Below, piece by piece: positions 63,720-64,000 of a DNA stretch of 64,000 bases. Under the pieces are notes generated by a model. It was not told the DNA's origin. It worked only from the letters and a program-made list of their open reading frames with translations, and ran no database searches. Source of the DNA: JBBRZM01 sp963813635 (lineage in GTDB: Bacteria; Actinomycetota; Acidimicrobiia; IMCC26256; JBBRZM01); NCBI GenBank assembly GCA_963813635.1, contig CAWEZO010000007.1:806001-870000 (forward strand). Reading direction: 5' to 3'. The position numbers were made by a program, and so were the translations under genes. The first letter of the stretch is position 1, and each line of letters opens with the position of its first letter.

Positions 63720-64000
63720 ATGGCCACGATCCTGTTGCTCTCCGGCCCCAACCTCAATCTCCTCGGTGAGCGTGAGCCCGAGATCTACGGCACCGACACG
63801 CTCGACGAGTGTGTCGCCGACGCCCGCGCCGCCGCTGCGAAGCACGGCCATGACGTCGAGCATGTGCAGTCCAATCACGAAGGCGACCTCGTCGACGCGA
63901 TACAAGGCGCGCGCGGTCGGTGCGCGGCGATCGTGTTCAACCCGGGCGCGTTCACGCATTACGCGTACGCGCTCGCCGACGCGCTGGCGGCGTACCCCGG
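63720..64000 (+). CDS. aroQ: AroQ type II 3-dehydroquinate dehydratase (3' partial)
   Basis: Dehydrates 3-dehydroquinate to 3-dehydroshikimate. The visible 93 codons read ILLLSGPNLNLLGEREPEIYG (catalytic Tyr at the end), VEHVQSNHEGDLVDAIQGA and IVFNPGAFTHYAYALADAL (active-site Asn), all type II signatures. The gene continues beyond the window. It lies 6 nt after aroB, completing an aroC-aroK-aroB-aroQ run. Confidence 0.93.
   Translation, partial: MATILLLSGPNLNLLGEREPEIYGTDTLDECVADARAAAAKHGHDVEHVQSNHEGDLVDAIQGARGRCAAIVFNPGAFTHYAYALADALAAYP

Noticed and set aside
1..64000. tRNA, rRNA, CRISPR or prophage features
   Set aside because: I found no cloverleaf-like intergenic sequence, no rRNA segments, no spaced direct repeats and no phage genes; most gaps are too short to hold them.

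Overview
This window is a chromosomal segment of a high-GC actinobacterium, most likely a member of Acidimicrobiia. The evidence is lineage-typical content (SepF/DivIVA cell division, a phosphatidylinositol mannoside (PIM) cluster, an MshC-type mycothiol ligase, F420-linked enzymes, TAN3T -10 boxes) and gene order close to what is known in mycobacteria (thrS-HIT-pgsA-acyltransferase-pimA; pdxS-pdxT-yebC; ruvCAB-yajC-secDF-rel-hisS-aspS-rarA-alaS-ruvX-mltG-aroE-aroCKBQ). The class assignment is inferred from gene content, not from a phylogeny. I see no rRNA, tRNA, CRISPR array, prophage or intact insertion sequence. Layout: 1-9 kb is the end of the division and cell-wall cluster: murG (cut by the window edge), murC, murB, ftsQ, ftsZ, pgeF, yggS, sepF, yggT, divIVA. 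ileS (9.0-12.1 kb, minus) converges on divIVA. 12-16.7 kb holds a DUF167 gene, a DksA/TraR protein with a histone-H1-like tail, lspA, an RluA-family gene, a 211-bp inverted-repeat element, an Rrf2 regulator and a phosphodiesterase-like gene. 16.8-25.8 kb holds dnaE1, npdG, mshC, a SRPBCC gene, thrS, a HIT hydrolase and a membrane protein. 25.7-29.3 kb (minus) is a small accessory block: a secreted alpha/beta hydrolase, a truncated glycosyltransferase and a FusA2-type EF-G homologue. It sits between HIT and pgsA, which are adjacent in mycobacteria. 29.4-33.2 kb is the PIM set (pgsA, acyltransferase, pimA, inositol-phosphatase domain). 33.3-41.9 kb holds lemA, htpX, a DUF3048 lipoprotein, pdxS/pdxT, yebC, bcp, an F420/FMN split-barrel gene and a molybdenum-hydroxylase set (small and medium subunits, MocA, CoxG) without a large subunit. 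42-64 kb is core: ruvCAB, yajC-secD-secF, rel, hisS, aspS, rarA, two small membrane proteins, alaS, ruvX, mltG, aroE, a prepilin-peptidase-like gene, aroC, aroK, aroB, aroQ (cut by the window edge). Genes inside operons are mostly joined by 4-bp ATGA/GTGA or TGATG overlaps. Many first genes of transcription units instead carry a TAN3T hexamer only 6-8 nt before the start codon and no Shine-Dalgarno, which suggests leaderless mRNAs. The clearest regulatory site is a 16-bp LexA/SOS palindrome that contains the ruvC start codon. About twenty genes, many of them essential and single-copy, are broken by 1-2 nt indels. I read these as consensus errors of the assembly rather than real pseudogenes, and I give the full spans across the breaks.
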